The notes beneath the pieces are model-generated. The model was not told the DNA's origin and did no database searches. It was given only the letters and a program-made list of their open reading frames with translations. A stretch of 43,977 nt of DNA, from assembly GCA_012960845.1 (NCBI GenBank), contig DUAN01000032.1, positions 1-43,977 on the forward strand, read 5' to 3'. This document shows, piece after piece, positions 1 to 8,387 of this stretch. The first letter of the stretch is position 1; every line of letters begins with the position of its first letter. A program made the position numbers and the translations under genes. Origin of the DNA: Planctomycetota bacterium (lineage in GTDB: Bacteria; Planctomycetota; UBA8108; UBA1146).

Positions 1-986
1 GGGGTGAGCCACTTGGTCACCCGCTGCATCATCGGGCCGTTCTCATCAAAGTTGAGGTAGTGGCCGGAACCGTCGAGTTCGTCGTAGGTGTGGTCGTACT
101 TCCTCGACTTCAACTCCTCGGCCAGCATCTGTGAGAAGCGTACCGGTACGATGTTGTCGGTGTTGCCGTGCACGTTGTAGGAAGGTAACCACTTGAGGTT
201 ATCGATGAGAGGCGAGTAATTGTCGCTCAAGGTGTCGGTGGCATAGTCTCCCATGTGCAACCCGCCGGCGAAGGGGATGATGGCGCTGAAGCGATCGGGA
301 AAGCGCATTCCGATGTTCCAGCTGCCCCAGCCCCCCATCGACATGCCGGAAAGGACCACTCGGTTGTGATCGATGGGGAATCGCTCGGCGAGCTGGTCGA
401 CGATCGCCATCACCATCCCATCGGAGCGATAGGTCCACCAGTGTCGGGTCGGGGCCCCGAGGATCTCCGGCGGTAGATCGGGGTTGCTCTTCCCCGACAG
501 CGGCTTCATCGCATTGGGCCCGACGATGATGTAGCCGTTTCGGTTGGCGAACTTGCTGTAGGCGACCGTCAGCAGTTGCCGGGCATTCCCGCCGTAGCCG
601 TGAAGCATGATGAGGAGACCGTATTTTTTCTTTCGGGCATCGGGAACATGGATCCACAGATCCGATTGGCGCCCATCCTCGCCGGTGATCTTTTCCTTGC
701 GAGTACCGGGCTCGGGGCGCTCGATACGAACCCCCTTGGTGACCGCCCTGAGGATCTTCGCCGGAGTGCTCTTGGCGAGTTTTTCTCGGTCAGCACGATC
801 GAGTGCCTCGATCAGTAGATGGGTGTCGGCGGTCGCGCTGACGCTCGACCGGATGGACCCGATCTCTTCGAGACCCAGCGACGCGGTGTTGGGCGCCAGG
901 ATCAGCAGTACCAGCGTCAGCAGCGACAGGTTCGCCCTCAACAGCCAGCTGGGGAGAGAGTGTGTGGGTCGTTGGGTCCGGTTCAT
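1..986 (-). CDS. Secreted alpha/beta-hydrolase esterase, C-terminus missing (cut by window edge)
   Basis: The reading frame is open from an ATG at 986 to the window edge (about 328 residues), preceded by a strong AGGAGG. Residues 20-36 form a hydrophobic signal or anchor segment. The catalytic domain follows, with an oxyanion-type motif HGYGGN at 129-134, the nucleophile elbow GMSMGG with Ser216, a candidate Asp277 (in NTDNIVP) and a candidate His309 (in GSGHY). This complete Ser-Asp-His triad order fits the secreted polyhydroxybutyrate depolymerase / feruloyl esterase / LpqC-like group, which hydrolyse ester bonds outside the cytoplasm. The substrate cannot be told from sequence. Only a short C-terminal tail is likely to be missing, since the triad is already present. 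It is divergent from the next gene, with about 140 bp between the starts. Family call is firm; substrate is open. Confidence 0.85.
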   Translation of the reverse strand, partial: MNRTQRPTHSLPSWLLRANLSLLTLVLLILAPNTASLGLEEIGSIRSSVSATADTHLLIEALDRADREKLAKSTPAKILRAVTKGVRIERPEPGTRKEKITGEDGRQSDLWIHVPDARKKKYGLLIMLHGYGGNARQLLTVAYSKFANRNGYIIVGPNAMKPLSGKSNPDLPPEILGAPTRHWWTYRSDGMVMAIVDQLAERFPIDHNRVVLSGMSMGGWGSWNIGMRFPDRFSAIIPFAGGLHMGDYATDTLSDNYSPLIDNLKWLPSYNVHGNTDNIVPVRFSQMLAEELKSRKYDHTYDELDGSGHYLNFDENGPMMQRVTKWLT

Positions 987-1126
987 CGGTCCTCCTTCTA
1001 CTGTCGGATACGATAAACCCGCGACACAACCGGTGCAGTAGTGGTTTTACACTCGTTGCGATCCTCCCACATCGTCGTAACAATGGATACTGGCTCAGAT
1101 TCCACTGATGCCTGGAAACAGGACTG

Positions 1127-2083
1127 ATGGCGACCCGCACGATCTTACTCACCCATCTCTTTGCGGGCCTGTCGGGGTTGTTGCTGGGGCTGTACCTCGG
1201 CACCGGAAATCCAGACCCGGATGTCGAGAATCCCTCCATCGAGGAGGCGTGGAATCAGGTGGAAGAGTTGAAGGCGAGAGTGCTCTCCTTCGAGGAGATC
1301 AAACAGCGGCTCGACGGGCGGATTGCACTGCTGTTGGCGCAAAAACAGGTGGTCCCCCAGCCGGTTCCATCGGTGGAACCGACCGCGCCGCTGGATCCAC
1401 CGCTGGAGCGTCCATCGGCCGAGCGGCTCGGCCCAACTCTGGCCTTCGATGATGGGGTATATCTCGCCAATTATCGGGCGATGGCCTCTGGAGTACTGGA
1501 TCTGATCACCCAGGGTGAGTTTGATGCCGCCACCGAGACCATCGAATACCTCGAGGAATTTCTCCAGACGATGAGGTCGGGGGGACCGGGCCAGGAACTG
1601 GGGCCGCTATATCAGGAGGCGATCGAGAACCACTGGGTACCTCAGCTGTTCGCCACTCTCATCGCTGAGCCGGATCCGATGCTCCAGTATGCGCTGATGC
1701 TGCGAGAGAAGGAGCGGTCAGGGGAGAAGATTGGCTCGATGGTGCAGTTTCTGGCCGAATCGGACAGCTGTTCGTTGGCCCTGCTGGGTGGCGGTGATGT
1801 CTCATCCGAGACTCTATCCCGCTGGCTCGACGAGCTGGAGTATTGCTCGAGGAGCCGTGGATTGAAGGATTCCGAGATCGCCGCATTGAGCTATATGGGG
1901 TCTCCTCGGGCGGTAGATATTCTGGAATTGGACTGGACTCGGGGCTCGGATGCGGTGGAGATCATCTCCTCGCTGGTTCAGATCAACACTCCTGAATCTC
2001 GTAACTTGTTGCAGGAACTGCTGTTAGAGATTAAAGATGAGAAGCTGGCCGTGGCCCTGGAAGTGTGGCTCCAGCGCAATTGA
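1127..2083 (+). CDS. Membrane-anchored hypothetical protein with coiled coil and alpha-helical repeats
   Basis: A 318-residue protein of no family I recognise. Residues 5-24 form one N-terminal membrane helix, probably an uncleaved signal anchor. A Glu/Lys-rich, coiled-coil-like stretch (about 38-75) follows, then a Pro-rich linker (about 76-105). The rest is acidic and helical; its C-terminal half has short repeated helix pairs reminiscent of HEAT-like repeats (for example around SPRAVDILEL and ESRNLLQELL). Such an architecture suggests a periplasm-facing scaffold or cell-envelope protein, but no catalytic motif is visible. The start has only a weak AGGA upstream. It stands alone: a divergent esterase lies upstream and a 391-bp non-coding stretch follows. 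Confidence 0.75.
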   Translation: MATRTILLTHLFAGLSGLLLGLYLGTGNPDPDVENPSIEEAWNQVEELKARVLSFEEIKQRLDGRIALLLAQKQVVPQPVPSVEPTAPLDPPLERPSAERLGPTLAFDDGVYLANYRAMASGVLDLITQGEFDAATETIEYLEEFLQTMRSGGPGQELGPLYQEAIENHWVPQLFATLIAEPDPMLQYALMLREKERSGEKIGSMVQFLAESDSCSLALLGGGDVSSETLSRWLDELEYCSRSRGLKDSEIAALSYMGSPRAVDILELDWTRGSDAVEIISSLVQINTPESRNLLQELLLEIKDEKLAVALEVWLQRN

Positions 2084-2474
2084 ATTCTGACTTCCCCTTG
2101 CGAAATAAGCCTCGGGTGGTCACAATCGGCGTTGGTCAGGGACTTGATGTCACGGCAAGTGCCGAGACGAGGTTGTTTCCCCGGCCACAGGAGGTTCCCC
2201 ACTGGGAGTCCCTGAATACTCGACGAGCAAGGGCGTGGCTAGATTTTGACCTGTACGATCCACAGTTGCACGCTCCATCAGGTTCGTCGAGATTTTCCAT
2301 CGATGTTCAATGTTTTTACCGTCCACTCCACGGATGACACTGTGTCATTTTGTGGTCAGGGGCGTTTTGTGTTCCGTCCGGCATAAGCCGGCTTTTGAGT
2401 CCGTAGAGCAGCCATATGCTCCCCGGTTGCTTTCCTCGATTTCGGTCGGGGCTGCGGGAGAGATGAGGGAGAAA
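2084..2474 (+). other. 391-bp non-coding stretch, possible long leader of the RRM gene
   Basis: No convincing gene is seen on either strand. The open frames here lack a ribosome-binding site and resemble no protein. A small inverted repeat at 2378-2391 (CCGGC, loop ATAA, GCCGG) is followed by C and four T residues at 2393-2396, so a weak attenuator or terminator upstream of the RRM gene is possible. Genes for RRM cold-shock-type proteins often have long structured 5' leaders, but I cannot place a promoter here with confidence. Confidence 0.35.
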
Positions 2475-2762
2475 ATGGGTAATAGAATTTTTGTCGGGGG
2501 TCTTCCCTGGGCAGTTGGCGATAACGAGCTTCGTACTCACTTCGAGTCCTGTGGCGACATCACCGATGCGGTGGTCGTGATGGACCGCGAGTCGGGTCGC
2601 AGTAAGGGCTTCGGTTTCGTCACCTTCGAAAGTGATGATTCCGCACAGAGCGCCATCGAGTCGCTCGATGGTAGCGAGATGGATGGCCGTAGCGTCCGCG
2701 TCAGCGAGGCCAAGCCTCGCCCCGAGCGCGGTGCCGGTGGCCCGCCTCGTCGCAGTTACTAG
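2475..2762 (+). CDS. Small single-RRM RNA-binding protein
   Basis: A 95-residue RNA-binding protein with one RNA recognition motif. RNP2 is IFVGGL at residues 5-10 and RNP1 is KGFGFVTF at 44-51, with the aromatic residues that stack on RNA bases in place. The tail after residue 80 is short and rich in Arg, Gly and Pro. Length and layout match the bacterial and cyanobacterial Rbp family, which is linked to cold response and mRNA handling. I chose the ATG at 2475 because GAGGGAG lies just upstream and because IFVGG normally follows within a few residues of the start. An in-frame ATG at 2463 would add four residues. A strong intrinsic terminator follows, so it is probably monocistronic. Confidence 0.92.
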   Translation: MGNRIFVGGLPWAVGDNELRTHFESCGDITDAVVVMDRESGRSKGFGFVTFESDDSAQSAIESLDGSEMDGRSVRVSEAKPRPERGAGGPPRRSY

Positions 2763-2800
2763 GGTTACTGCGAAGTAGACTGAATGTCTGCAAATTAAAT

Positions 2801-2837
2801 CAGGCCGTCGGGGGAAACCTCGGCGGCCTGTTTTCTT
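2801..2837 (+). terminator. Rho-independent terminator of the RRM gene, GAAA-capped
   Basis: The arms CAGGCCGTCG (2801-2810) and CGGCGGCCTG (2821-2830) pair over 10 bp with one U-G wobble. The stem continues inward with GGG/CCT, closing on a GAAA tetraloop at 2814-2817. TTTTCTT follows directly. Position and form fit intrinsic termination of the gene ending at 2762. Confidence 0.85.
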
Positions 2838-2966
2838 GACATCTCCATTTTCTTGAATTCGCCATTCTCTGGCGATCTACACCCTTTCTGCTCCTGCAAG
2901 CCTGCTCCTATCTGGACCTGTTCCTTCAGGCTACGATCTTGCTGGTATCCATGGCTTGGAGGACAG

Positions 2967-3593
2967 ATGAACAAGAGAGCCGACGATTCGCCTGAAGGAG
3001 TCTCCCGACGGCATTTTCTCAAGGGTGCAGGAGCGGCGGCAGCGGTGGTGACGGTGGCCAAGATCCCGTCGGTTACCGAGGCGGGCCAAGAGGTCAGCGA
3101 CGACCCGGTGATCGTCGGACCCGGGTCGATCTCGATCCGATTGAAGATCAACGGCGAGATTCGCGAGGTCGAGGCGCCCCCGAGCACGACCTTGCTCGAC
3201 TTGCTTCGCGAGCATCATGCGATGACCGGAACCAAAAGGGTCTGTGATCGTGGTTCCTGCGGCGCATGCACCGTGTTGCTGGATGGGCGCACCGTCGATA
3301 GTTGTAGCATGCTGGCCATCGATGCGATGGGGCGTGAGATCACCACCGTCGAAGGAATCGGGACGCCGGAGAACTTGACCGACTTGCAGAAGGCATTTGT
3401 CGAAAAGGACGCCCTGCAGTGCGGTTTTTGTACTCCGGGAATGGTCGTCTCTTGCACCGCGCTATTGAATCAAAACCCCACTCCTGACCGGGATCAGATC
3501 CGTCAGGGGATCGCCGGTAACATCTGTCGATGTGGGACCTATCAGAACATCATCGAGGCGGTCGAGCACGCTTCCCGGAAGGGAGGAAAGTGA
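2967..3593 (+). CDS. Tat-exported 2Fe-2S subunit of a molybdenum hydroxylase (PaoA/xanthine dehydrogenase small subunit type)
   Basis: This 208-residue subunit carries electrons from the molybdenum site through two [2Fe-2S] clusters. A twin-arginine signal (SRRHFLKG, residues 13-20, then an Ala-rich stretch) marks folded export through the Tat pathway. The plant-type cluster shows CDRGSCGAC plus a later Cys (DSCSM). The C-terminal helical cluster shows CGFC and CRC. The ATG at 2967 has GGAGG upstream. The stop overlaps the next start by one base (TGATG), so this is the first gene of an operon. The closest known arrangement is the periplasmic aldehyde oxidoreductase PaoABC, where only the small subunit has the Tat signal and the complex is exported folded. 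The substrate (aldehyde, purine or N-heterocycle) is not decided by sequence. Confidence 0.93.
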   Translation: MNKRADDSPEGVSRRHFLKGAGAAAAVVTVAKIPSVTEAGQEVSDDPVIVGPGSISIRLKINGEIREVEAPPSTTLLDLLREHHAMTGTKRVCDRGSCGACTVLLDGRTVDSCSMLAIDAMGREITTVEGIGTPENLTDLQKAFVEKDALQCGFCTPGMVVSCTALLNQNPTPDRDQIRQGIAGNICRCGTYQNIIEAVEHASRKGGK

Positions 3594-5926
3594 TGGCAGA
3601 AGAGATCACCATCCAGGTTGGCTTCGGTGACCAGTTTCACCCGTTGACGGTGAGACTGCAGGATGGGGATATCCCTCCCTGGCAACCAGATCAGCCGCTC
3701 GACGTGGTGGGCCAGCGCAAGCCGCGTCTCGATGCGGTGGCCAAGGTCACCGGTACGGCGAAGTTTTCTCAGGACCAGCAGCCGGCCGGCTTGATTCACG
3801 GCAGGATCCTCAGGAGCCCCCACGGCAATGCCGAGATCCGTTCGGTCGATCTGACTGCTGCCCGGGCGATGCCGGGAGTTCGGTCAGCGTTGACGGTGCC
3901 CGACACTTTCGAGGATTCGACCGCTCGTTATTGTGGTGCCGAGGTGGCGGCCATCGCCGCCGACACGGAACAGCAGGCAGATGCGGCGATGCGTGCGATT
4001 GTCGTCGATTACCAGGTGAAGGAGCACTGTGTCACCATCGATGCTTCGATGGCTGAGGGTGCTCCTCAGGTGGGTCGAGGCGAGCAGAAGAATGTCCAGC
4101 GAGTCAGCCCTCGTACTCGCGGTCGGCGCCGTGGTCGCAATGCCGACCCGGACGCCGATCGCCAGGTGGTGGAACAGATGGCCCGAAGAGAAAAGGAAGT
4201 CGATGCCATCCTCGCCGGGTCAGATTCGGTGGTCGAGGGCACCTTTCGAACGCAGGTCCAGACGCACGCACCGCTGGAGACTCATGGCGCTGTTTGCAGC
4301 TGGGAAGATGGAAGGCTGGTGTGCTGGGCATCGACCCAGGCGACCTTTGGATTCCGTGGCGAGTTGACCAGCGGCAGGGGCCAGGTCAAGGCGAGTGAGT
4401 GTCGAGTTCTTTCCGAGTACGTCGGAGGTGGATTTGGTTCCAAGTTCTCGGCGGGTCGCGAGGGAGTCATCGGAGCCTTGCTGGCCAAGGAAGCAGGAGT
4501 TCCCGTCAAGATGATGCTGGATCGTTCGGGTGAGCAGACCAGCGCAGGAAATCGCCCCGACTCGCTGCAGAAGATGCGCATGGGCGTGAATAAGGACGGC
4601 ATCATCCAGGGGCTGCAAATTCGCAGCTGGGGAACCCCGGGCAGCGGCATCGGCGGAGCCGGAGCCCACAACGATGGAATCTACCAGCTGGGAGAGATCG
4701 ACAAGGTCGAATACGGGGTGCGAACCAACTGTGGAGGGGCCAGGGCCCATCGTGCTCCGGGCTGGCCGCAGGGTTCAGTTGCCCTCGAGCAGATGATGGA
4801 CATGGCGGCACATTCCATCGACGGGGTCGACCCCATCGAGTTTCGCAAGATGAATGACGACCACCCGATCCGGGCCAAGGAATACGACATTGCTCGCGAG
4901 CGAATCGGCTGGGACCGAACCCGAGTTCGCGGTGGGTCCGCCACCATCTGTAGTGGCGTGGGGATCGCCAGCAATCTGTGGTTCTCCGCCGGCGGCGGTG
5001 GTGCCAGCGCTCTGGTTCGCATCGCCAAGGACGGGGCGGTGGAGATCAGAAACGGCGCCCAGGATATCGGCACCGGCACCCGAACAGTGATGGCGATGGT
5101 GGCTGCCGAGGAACTGGGCATTCCACTGGAAATGGTCTCGACACGGATCGGTGATACCAATGATCCGCAGGGCCCGATGAGCGGTGGGTCCACCACCATC
5201 GGAACCTTGACCCCGGCGGCGAGACTCGCCGCCCACTACGCCAAGAAGGAGTTGTTGGCGGTGGTGGCGGAAAGAAAGGGCTGGGATCCGGCAGATCTGG
5301 ATCTTCGCAAGGCGCGGGTGATTCGCAATGATGGCAGCGACACGGGTCTCTCCTTCAAGGATGCCTGTTCCTTGATGGATGACGATGCCATCGAGGTGTT
5401 GAAGGCGCGCCCGAGGAGAAACTACGCCGGGTTCTCCGACACCAATGCCGGGGTTCAGGCAGCAGAGGTAGAAGTCGACATGGAGACCGGTGTGGTACGG
5501 GTCAAGAAGGTGGTCGCCGTGGCAGACGCTGGCAAGTTGATCAACCCGATGACTGCAGAGAGCCAGGTGCGAGGTGGAGTCATCCAGGGGGTCTCTTTCG
5601 CCCTGCATGAACGGCGAATCATGGACCGCCACAAGGGACGGATGCTCAACGACGACCTGGAGAACTACAAGATCCTCGGATCCGTCGATTGTCCAGAGAT
5701 CGACGTGGTGCTGGTCGATGTCTACAACGGTAAATCGAATACTCAAGTGATGGGTCTTGGCGAGCCTCCCATCGTGGCGACTGCAGCAGCGGTCGCCAAT
5801 GCGGTCGCCGATGCGATCGGGGTGCGAGTGTTCGAGGTACCCATCACTCCTCGTCGAGTGCTGGAAGCGATCGCGAGTAATGAGAAATCCGCGGCTCAAC
5901 CGAAGAAGAAGGGGGCACGGCTATGA
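3593..5926 (+). CDS. Molybdopterin-binding large subunit of a xanthine dehydrogenase/aldehyde oxidoreductase family enzyme
   Basis: A 777-residue catalytic subunit that holds the molybdenum cofactor and hydroxylates its substrate with water. The N-terminal part shows the family pattern RLDAVAKVTGTAKF. The Moco-binding part shows GGGFGSKF, RAPGWPQ and GTGTRT, and the C-terminus has GLGEPP with the Glu expected to be catalytic. It has no signal peptide and would leave the cytoplasm with the Tat-bearing small subunit. The ATG at 3593 has GGAGG 6 bases upstream and overlaps the previous stop; an upstream in-frame ATG would intrude into the small-subunit gene. An Arg-rich segment at about residues 160-200 (around RTRGRRRGR) looks like an insertion. 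The end overlaps the FAD-subunit start as ATGA. Confidence 0.93.
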   Translation: MAEEITIQVGFGDQFHPLTVRLQDGDIPPWQPDQPLDVVGQRKPRLDAVAKVTGTAKFSQDQQPAGLIHGRILRSPHGNAEIRSVDLTAARAMPGVRSALTVPDTFEDSTARYCGAEVAAIAADTEQQADAAMRAIVVDYQVKEHCVTIDASMAEGAPQVGRGEQKNVQRVSPRTRGRRRGRNADPDADRQVVEQMARREKEVDAILAGSDSVVEGTFRTQVQTHAPLETHGAVCSWEDGRLVCWASTQATFGFRGELTSGRGQVKASECRVLSEYVGGGFGSKFSAGREGVIGALLAKEAGVPVKMMLDRSGEQTSAGNRPDSLQKMRMGVNKDGIIQGLQIRSWGTPGSGIGGAGAHNDGIYQLGEIDKVEYGVRTNCGGARAHRAPGWPQGSVALEQMMDMAAHSIDGVDPIEFRKMNDDHPIRAKEYDIARERIGWDRTRVRGGSATICSGVGIASNLWFSAGGGGASALVRIAKDGAVEIRNGAQDIGTGTRTVMAMVAAEELGIPLEMVSTRIGDTNDPQGPMSGGSTTIGTLTPAARLAAHYAKKELLAVVAERKGWDPADLDLRKARVIRNDGSDTGLSFKDACSLMDDDAIEVLKARPRRNYAGFSDTNAGVQAAEVEVDMETGVVRVKKVVAVADAGKLINPMTAESQVRGGVIQGVSFALHERRIMDRHKGRMLNDDLENYKILGSVDCPEIDVVLVDVYNGKSNTQVMGLGEPPIVATAAAVANAVADAIGVRVFEVPITPRRVLEAIASNEKSAAQPKKKGARL

Positions 5927-6915
5927 AACCATTCAAGGTCGCTCTACCCGGCAGTATCGAGCAAGCCAGTTCTCTGCAGCAGAGTTCCGATGTGCCGTTC
6001 ATCGCAGGCGGTACCGACCTGTTGGCACGAATCAAGGAGTACATCACCACTCCGGAGATGGTGGTGGACCTGAAGCGCATCGGAGGTCTCGGAGAGATCA
6101 CATCGACGGACCACGGGGTGCGGATTGGCGCGCTGGTCACGATGAATGACGTGGCCACGAACCTACAGGTCAAGGAGGGTTTTGCGGCTTTGGCCGAGAC
6201 GATCGGCAACGCTGCAACGCCTCAGATCAGAAACATGGCGACCATCGGCGGCAACATCTGCCAGAAACCACGTTGCTGGTATCTGCGTCACGAGGGCTAC
6301 TCCTGCGCCAAGAATGGCGGCAGTGGTTGCTGGGCTCGAGATGGCGAGAACGAGTTTCATGCGATCTTCGGCAATCAGGTCTGCGCGATGACTCAGCCCT
6401 CCAACGTGGCCCCTGTGCTGGTGGCCTACGGAGCCTCGATCGAGATCCAGTCGAGTGTTGAATCGCTCGAGAAGCGAGAGGTGCCCGCGGATCAGTTCTT
6501 CTTGACTCCCGAGCAAGACCCGACAAGAGAGGTGGCACTGAAGCCAGGAGAGATCGTTACTGCCGTGTTGTTGCCGGCGAAGAATCGCACCGAAAAATGG
6601 AGTTACACCGAAGCCCGTGAGAAACAGAGTTTTGACTGGGCACAGGCCAGCGTCACCGTGCTCTATCAGCGTGGAGGGCGTCGTGGAGATCACCGTGTGG
6701 TCCTCGGCGCAGTATCTCCGGCACCCTTGAGAAGGGCGGACCTGGAGCAAATCATCGCTGCAGGAGAACTCGATGCCGACTGTATTCAGGCGCTGCAGAA
6801 GAAGATCGGAGAAGGATCCACTCCCCTCTCGCAAAATGGCTACAAGGTTCCGATGCTTCGAGGGTTGATGGCCAAGGCGATTCGCAAGCTCAACGGCGAG
6901 AAGAAGGAGGGTTAG
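5923..6915 (+). CDS. FAD-binding subunit with extra Fe-S loop (PaoB/HcrB type)
   Basis: A 330-residue subunit of the CO-dehydrogenase flavoprotein family that passes electrons from the iron-sulfur subunit to an acceptor. The FAD pocket motifs IAGGTDLL (27-34) and ATIGGNI (106-112) are present. A Cys-rich loop follows with C113, C118, C128, C136 and C154. In PaoB and the 4-hydroxybenzoyl-CoA reductase beta subunit an equivalent loop binds a [4Fe-4S] cluster, so the same is inferred here. A CO-dehydrogenase flavoprotein C-terminal domain occupies about residues 210-320. The gene overlaps the large-subunit gene by ATGA and is followed one base later by a small Cys-rich gene, showing a single transcript. 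Confidence 0.92.
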   Translation: MKPFKVALPGSIEQASSLQQSSDVPFIAGGTDLLARIKEYITTPEMVVDLKRIGGLGEITSTDHGVRIGALVTMNDVATNLQVKEGFAALAETIGNAATPQIRNMATIGGNICQKPRCWYLRHEGYSCAKNGGSGCWARDGENEFHAIFGNQVCAMTQPSNVAPVLVAYGASIEIQSSVESLEKREVPADQFFLTPEQDPTREVALKPGEIVTAVLLPAKNRTEKWSYTEAREKQSFDWAQASVTVLYQRGGRRGDHRVVLGAVSPAPLRRADLEQIIAAGELDADCIQALQKKIGEGSTPLSQNGYKVPMLRGLMAKAIRKLNGEKKEG

Positions 6916-6916
6916 C

Positions 6917-7156
6917 ATGGCGATGCAGAAACCAGAATTACTTCCCGAAGATGTGTGCCCCTGTCTTCGTACCAAAACGATGGTGCTCAACACGGAGTAT
7001 CGTCGCAGTGCCTTCGAGGATTCCTTCACCGCAGATACGGCGTTTTTCCACTGTCTCCGGACGATGGCCTACCATGGTCCCGATGGAGATGATGTATGTC
7101 CGCAGGAGTGTCGACCGGGGCGAAAGTGTTACCCGAAAGCGGAGGATTTGACCTGA
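6917..7156 (+). CDS. Small Cys-rich protein co-transcribed with the molybdenum hydroxylase
   Basis: A 79-residue protein of unknown function starting one base after the FAD-subunit stop, with GGAGG at proper spacing. It has six cysteines: a CPC pair near residue 15, one in the middle (HCL) and three near the end in a C-x3-C-x4-C array (VCPQEC, RKCYP). There is no signal peptide or membrane helix. The cysteine pattern suggests a small metal or Fe-S binding protein or redox partner. Tight coupling to the three enzyme subunits suggests a role in assembly or electron transfer. That role is inferred from position only. Confidence 0.7.
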   Translation: MAMQKPELLPEDVCPCLRTKTMVLNTEYRRSAFEDSFTADTAFFHCLRTMAYHGPDGDDVCPQECRPGRKCYPKAEDLT

Positions 7157-7183
7157 TCAAGGATTGTCGAGTATTGGTTCTGG

Positions 7184-7226
7184 AGTCGGCGTTTCGGGGT
7201 ATTTCTGGCTCCGAAACGCCGACTTT
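7184..7226 (+). terminator. Long perfect hairpin closing the molybdenum hydroxylase operon
   Basis: The arms 7184-7197 and 7211-7224 are perfect 14-bp inverted repeats (AGTCGGCGTTTCGG and its complement) around a 13-base loop, 27 bases after the last gene of the operon. Only a short T-run follows (the sequence continues TTGCC), so it may act as a hairpin or 3'-end stabiliser rather than a classical U-tract terminator. Confidence 0.7.
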
Positions 7227-7316
7227 GCCATCCGGTCTGCTTGTCAGAAGTGTCACGGCCGATAGGATACTGCACTCGAGAGTTTGACTTCAGTTCGGCC
7301 GCTGGAAGGAGCAGTG

Positions 7317-8387
7317 ATGAGCAACATCATCGACAAGGTACTCGTGGTGGGTCTCGGTAAAGTGGGAAGCCTGGTAGGCACCCTTCTGAAGAGATCTGGA
7401 TTCGAAGTACACGGTGGAGATGCTCGTCCAGTGGACGGCTTGACCTTTTCCAGCCAGGTCCTCGATGTCTCCGATGCTGCGGCGCTGGGCAAGGCGCTGG
7501 AAGGATGTCAGGGAGTGGTTTCTTGCCTCCCCTACCGGTTCAATCTTCCGGTGGCCCAGGCGGCATTTGATCGGGGTGTTCACTACTTCGATCTGACCGA
7601 AGATGTACCGACCACCAACGCCATCCTTGAAATGGCACCGGCGGCCAAGAGTGCGCTGGCCCCGCAATGCGGGTTGGCTCCTGGTTTCATCGGCATCGTC
7701 GGCGCTGACCTGGCATCCAGGTTTGAAAGCGTTCGCTCCATCGAACTGCGAGTCGGAGCGCTTCCAGAACATCCCAGTGGTGAACTGGGATACTCCTTCA
7801 CCTGGTCTTCAGCGGGCGTGATCAATGAATACCTCAATGATTGTGAGGTCATCGCACGAGGAGAGCGGGCACTGGTGCCATCTCTGGAAGCGGTAGAGAA
7901 GGTCTTCATCGGTGGAATGGAGCTGGAAGCGTTCACCACATCGGGTGGATTGGGGACGATGTGCGAAACCTGGCAAGGCAAGGTCGAGACACTCAACTAC
8001 AAGACGATGAGATACCCCGGGCATTGCCATCAGATGAACTTCTTCCTCAATGAATTAGGCATGTACCGAGATCGTGAAGAGGCCGCACGGATCCTCACCG
8101 AGGCGTGTCCTGCGGTGAGAGAAGACGTGGTCTATGTTCACGCAGCAGTCGAGGGAAGAATCAACGGAGAGTTGCAACGTGAGGAGTTCACGGGGCAGTA
8201 TCGCCCGATAGTCATCGATGGGGTCGAATGGCGCGCCATCAGCTGGACCACAGCCTGTTCAGTCGCCGCCGTGGTGGAGATGGTGAATGAGGGCCAGCTG
8301 CCAGACCATGGCTTCATCAAGCAGGAAGAGATTCCATTGGCGCCCTACCTCGCCACCGCAAATGGAAGCCTCTATCAATCCTCTTGA
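7317..8387 (+). CDS. Saccharopine dehydrogenase family oxidoreductase, lysine 6-dehydrogenase-like
   Basis: A 356-residue soluble NAD(P)-dependent enzyme. The N-terminal Rossmann fold shows GLGKVG (about residues 11-16) and an acidic residue at the end of beta-2 (GGDAR). The family motifs VVSCLPYRFN, GLAPGFIGI and TSGGLGTM, and the segment YKTMRYPGH, match the layout of bacterial L-lysine 6-dehydrogenase, which oxidatively deaminates the lysine side chain. The homospermidine/carboxynorspermidine branch of the same superfamily is an alternative. The ATG at 7317 has GGAAGGAG upstream; an earlier in-frame ATG at 7284 has none. The gene's last 13 bases overlap the end of the convergent DUF454 gene. 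No partner enzyme lies next to it. Confidence 0.82.
   Translation: MSNIIDKVLVVGLGKVGSLVGTLLKRSGFEVHGGDARPVDGLTFSSQVLDVSDAAALGKALEGCQGVVSCLPYRFNLPVAQAAFDRGVHYFDLTEDVPTTNAILEMAPAAKSALAPQCGLAPGFIGIVGADLASRFESVRSIELRVGALPEHPSGELGYSFTWSSAGVINEYLNDCEVIARGERALVPSLEAVEKVFIGGMELEAFTTSGGLGTMCETWQGKVETLNYKTMRYPGHCHQMNFFLNELGMYRDREEAARILTEACPAVREDVVYVHAAVEGRINGELQREEFTGQYRPIVIDGVEWRAISWTTACSVAAVVEMVNEGQLPDHGFIKQEEIPLAPYLATANGSLYQSS

Noticed and set aside
2065-2337. A 90-residue open frame overlapping the end of the membrane-anchored hypothetical gene
   Set aside because: It overlaps the preceding gene, has no ribosome-binding site and shows no recognisable sequence.
4775-5899. A 374-residue open frame antisense to the molybdenum hydroxylase large subunit
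   Set aside because: It lies wholly opposite a gene with clear family motifs, has no family-like sequence and is explained by codon bias.
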